Source of the DNA: Clostridia bacterium
Lineage (GTDB): Bacteria > Bacillota > Clostridia > Oscillospirales > CAG-272
Assembly: GCA_024404475.1 (NCBI GenBank)
Contig: JAKSPV010000007.1
Coordinates: forward strand, 1 to 21,916
Length of the DNA stretch: 21,916 nt
Direction of reading: 5' to 3'
The notes beneath the pieces are model-generated. The model saw only the letters and a list, made by a program, of their open reading frames with translations, was not told the origin of the DNA and searched no databases. Positions 21,312 through 21,916 of this stretch are shown here, piece after piece; positions within the stretch are counted from its first letter, which is position 1, and every line of letters starts with the position of its first letter. The position numbers were made by a program, and so were the translations under genes.

Positions 21312-21916
21312 ATGAAACGATATTTTAATGGGAGACGCGCCGCAGGCGCCCTCCTCGCGCTCATTTTCTTCGCGGCGCTGGCCGCAGCGGTGTTTGCCGA
21401 TGCCGCGCCGGAGGACGGCAGAACGATCGACATCGGCGTTTCGGTCACGTGGGATCACGGCACGGCGTCCCCTGATGACATGGTGACAGAGGCGACGTTC
21501 CTCCTCACGTCACGCGGCGTGACGGTCGCAACGCTGACGCTCCGCGAGGACGACCTCGACGGCGAGAGCGGCGCTTGGAGCGGCGCCTTCCGTAATGTCC
21601 CCGCCTACGACGAAAACGGCCGGCTGATCGCGTACACGGTAAAACACGACGAGATCGAAAACTACGACACGGAAGTGCTCGCCCAGCCGAAGATCCGCGG
21701 TTTTTCGGCATCGTTCTCGAACACCCGGAAGATCCTCATGCCCGGCGAGACGGCGTTCACCGATAAAATGATGGTCTGCGTTATCGGACAGACGTTCTAC
21801 GTCTGGACGGCAGACGAACTCTTCGCGGAGGAAAAGGACGCCGTCATCGCGGCGGTCAACGCCTCGCGTCCCGGCGGCATCGCGTTCGAAATGACAAAGG
21901 CGAACTCGTATTTCTT
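21312..21916 (+). CDS. Secreted Cna-B domain surface protein, 3' end beyond the window
   Basis: The open frame runs from the ATG at 21312 to the window edge (201 complete codons, no stop), preceded by AAAGGAG. Residues 1-29 are a signal peptide: basic MKRYFNGRR, hydrophobic GALLALIFFAALAAAV, and a likely cut after VFA. Residues about 38-122 read as a Cna protein B-type domain: VSVTWDHGTASPDDM (43-57), ATFLLTSRGVTVATLTL (61-77), WSGAFRNVPAYDENGRLIAYTV (89-110 in all) and ENYDTEV (116-122). Such beta-sandwich domains form stalks of Gram-positive adhesins and pilins, often with isopeptide bonds. Residues from about 125 (GFSASFSNTRKILMPG) do not match a repeat I recognise. A sortase motif, if present, lies outside the window. 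It is divergent from the metallohydrolase operon. Confidence 0.8.
   Translation, partial: MKRYFNGRRAAGALLALIFFAALAAAVFADAAPEDGRTIDIGVSVTWDHGTASPDDMVTEATFLLTSRGVTVATLTLREDDLDGESGAWSGAFRNVPAYDENGRLIAYTVKHDEIENYDTEVLAQPKIRGFSASFSNTRKILMPGETAFTDKMMVCVIGQTFYVWTADELFAEEKDAVIAAVNASRPGGIAFEMTKANSYF

Noticed and set aside
1..21916. CRISPR array, tRNA/rRNA genes, insertion sequences, prophage or integrase genes
   Set aside because: No spaced direct repeats, cloverleaf-like sequence, transposase motifs or phage proteins were recognised on either strand.

Overview
The window is dense, GC-rich DNA from a low-oxygen member of the Firmicutes, most likely a clostridial lineage. The evidence is: the Bacillus/Clostridium gene order yybS-gdpP-rplI-dnaB; an oxygen-sensitive class III ribonucleotide reductase with its radical-SAM activase; a short ThiI without a rhodanese domain; a secreted Cna-B type surface protein; strong AGGAGG-like ribosome sites; and sigma-A promoters close to TTGACA-17-TATAAT. 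No rRNA, tRNA, CRISPR array, insertion sequence or prophage gene was seen. A species cannot be named from this sequence.

Layout. (1) 1-4230, minus strand: a winged-helix protein with a degenerate receiver-like half, then thiI, pncB (overlapping thiI by 7 bases) and the 5' part of murD, which runs off the window. (2) 4291-6856, minus strand: an AMP-forming acyl-CoA synthetase and a cysteine-rich DUF6062-like protein. The promoter of the first is woven into the terminator of the second. (3) 6999-12674, plus strand: a SLOG/YpsA-type protein, a YybS-like membrane protein, the c-di-AMP phosphodiesterase GdpP, ribosomal protein bL9 and the replicative helicase DnaB, apparently one transcript from a strong promoter at 6931-6959. 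(4) 12722-14017, minus strand: a Gfo/Idh/MocA oxidoreductase. (5) 14244-18352, plus strand: nrdG, an nrdD fused to a glutaredoxin-like domain, and trxB. A pair of NrdR-type boxes overlaps the nrdD promoter. (6) 18394-21163, minus strand: a metallo-beta-lactamase-fold protein, a barnase-type RNase with an N-terminal export/anchor segment, its barstar inhibitor and an unrecognised 393-residue protein, probably one operon. (7) 21312-end, plus strand: a secreted Cna-B domain protein, truncated by the window edge.

The most interesting unit is region 5. NrdG supplies the glycyl radical, NrdD reduces ribonucleotides, the fused CPNC redoxin is placed to supply electrons, and the adjacent TrxB could recharge it. 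TrxB lacks the usual NADPH-phosphate-binding HRR motif, so the electron donor of the chain may be unusual. The NrdR box pair suggests the module responds to dNTP/ATP status. Second in interest are the barnase/barstar pair inside a metallohydrolase operon, and a 13-bp perfect inverted repeat that gives that operon and the divergent surface-protein gene the same leader sequence.
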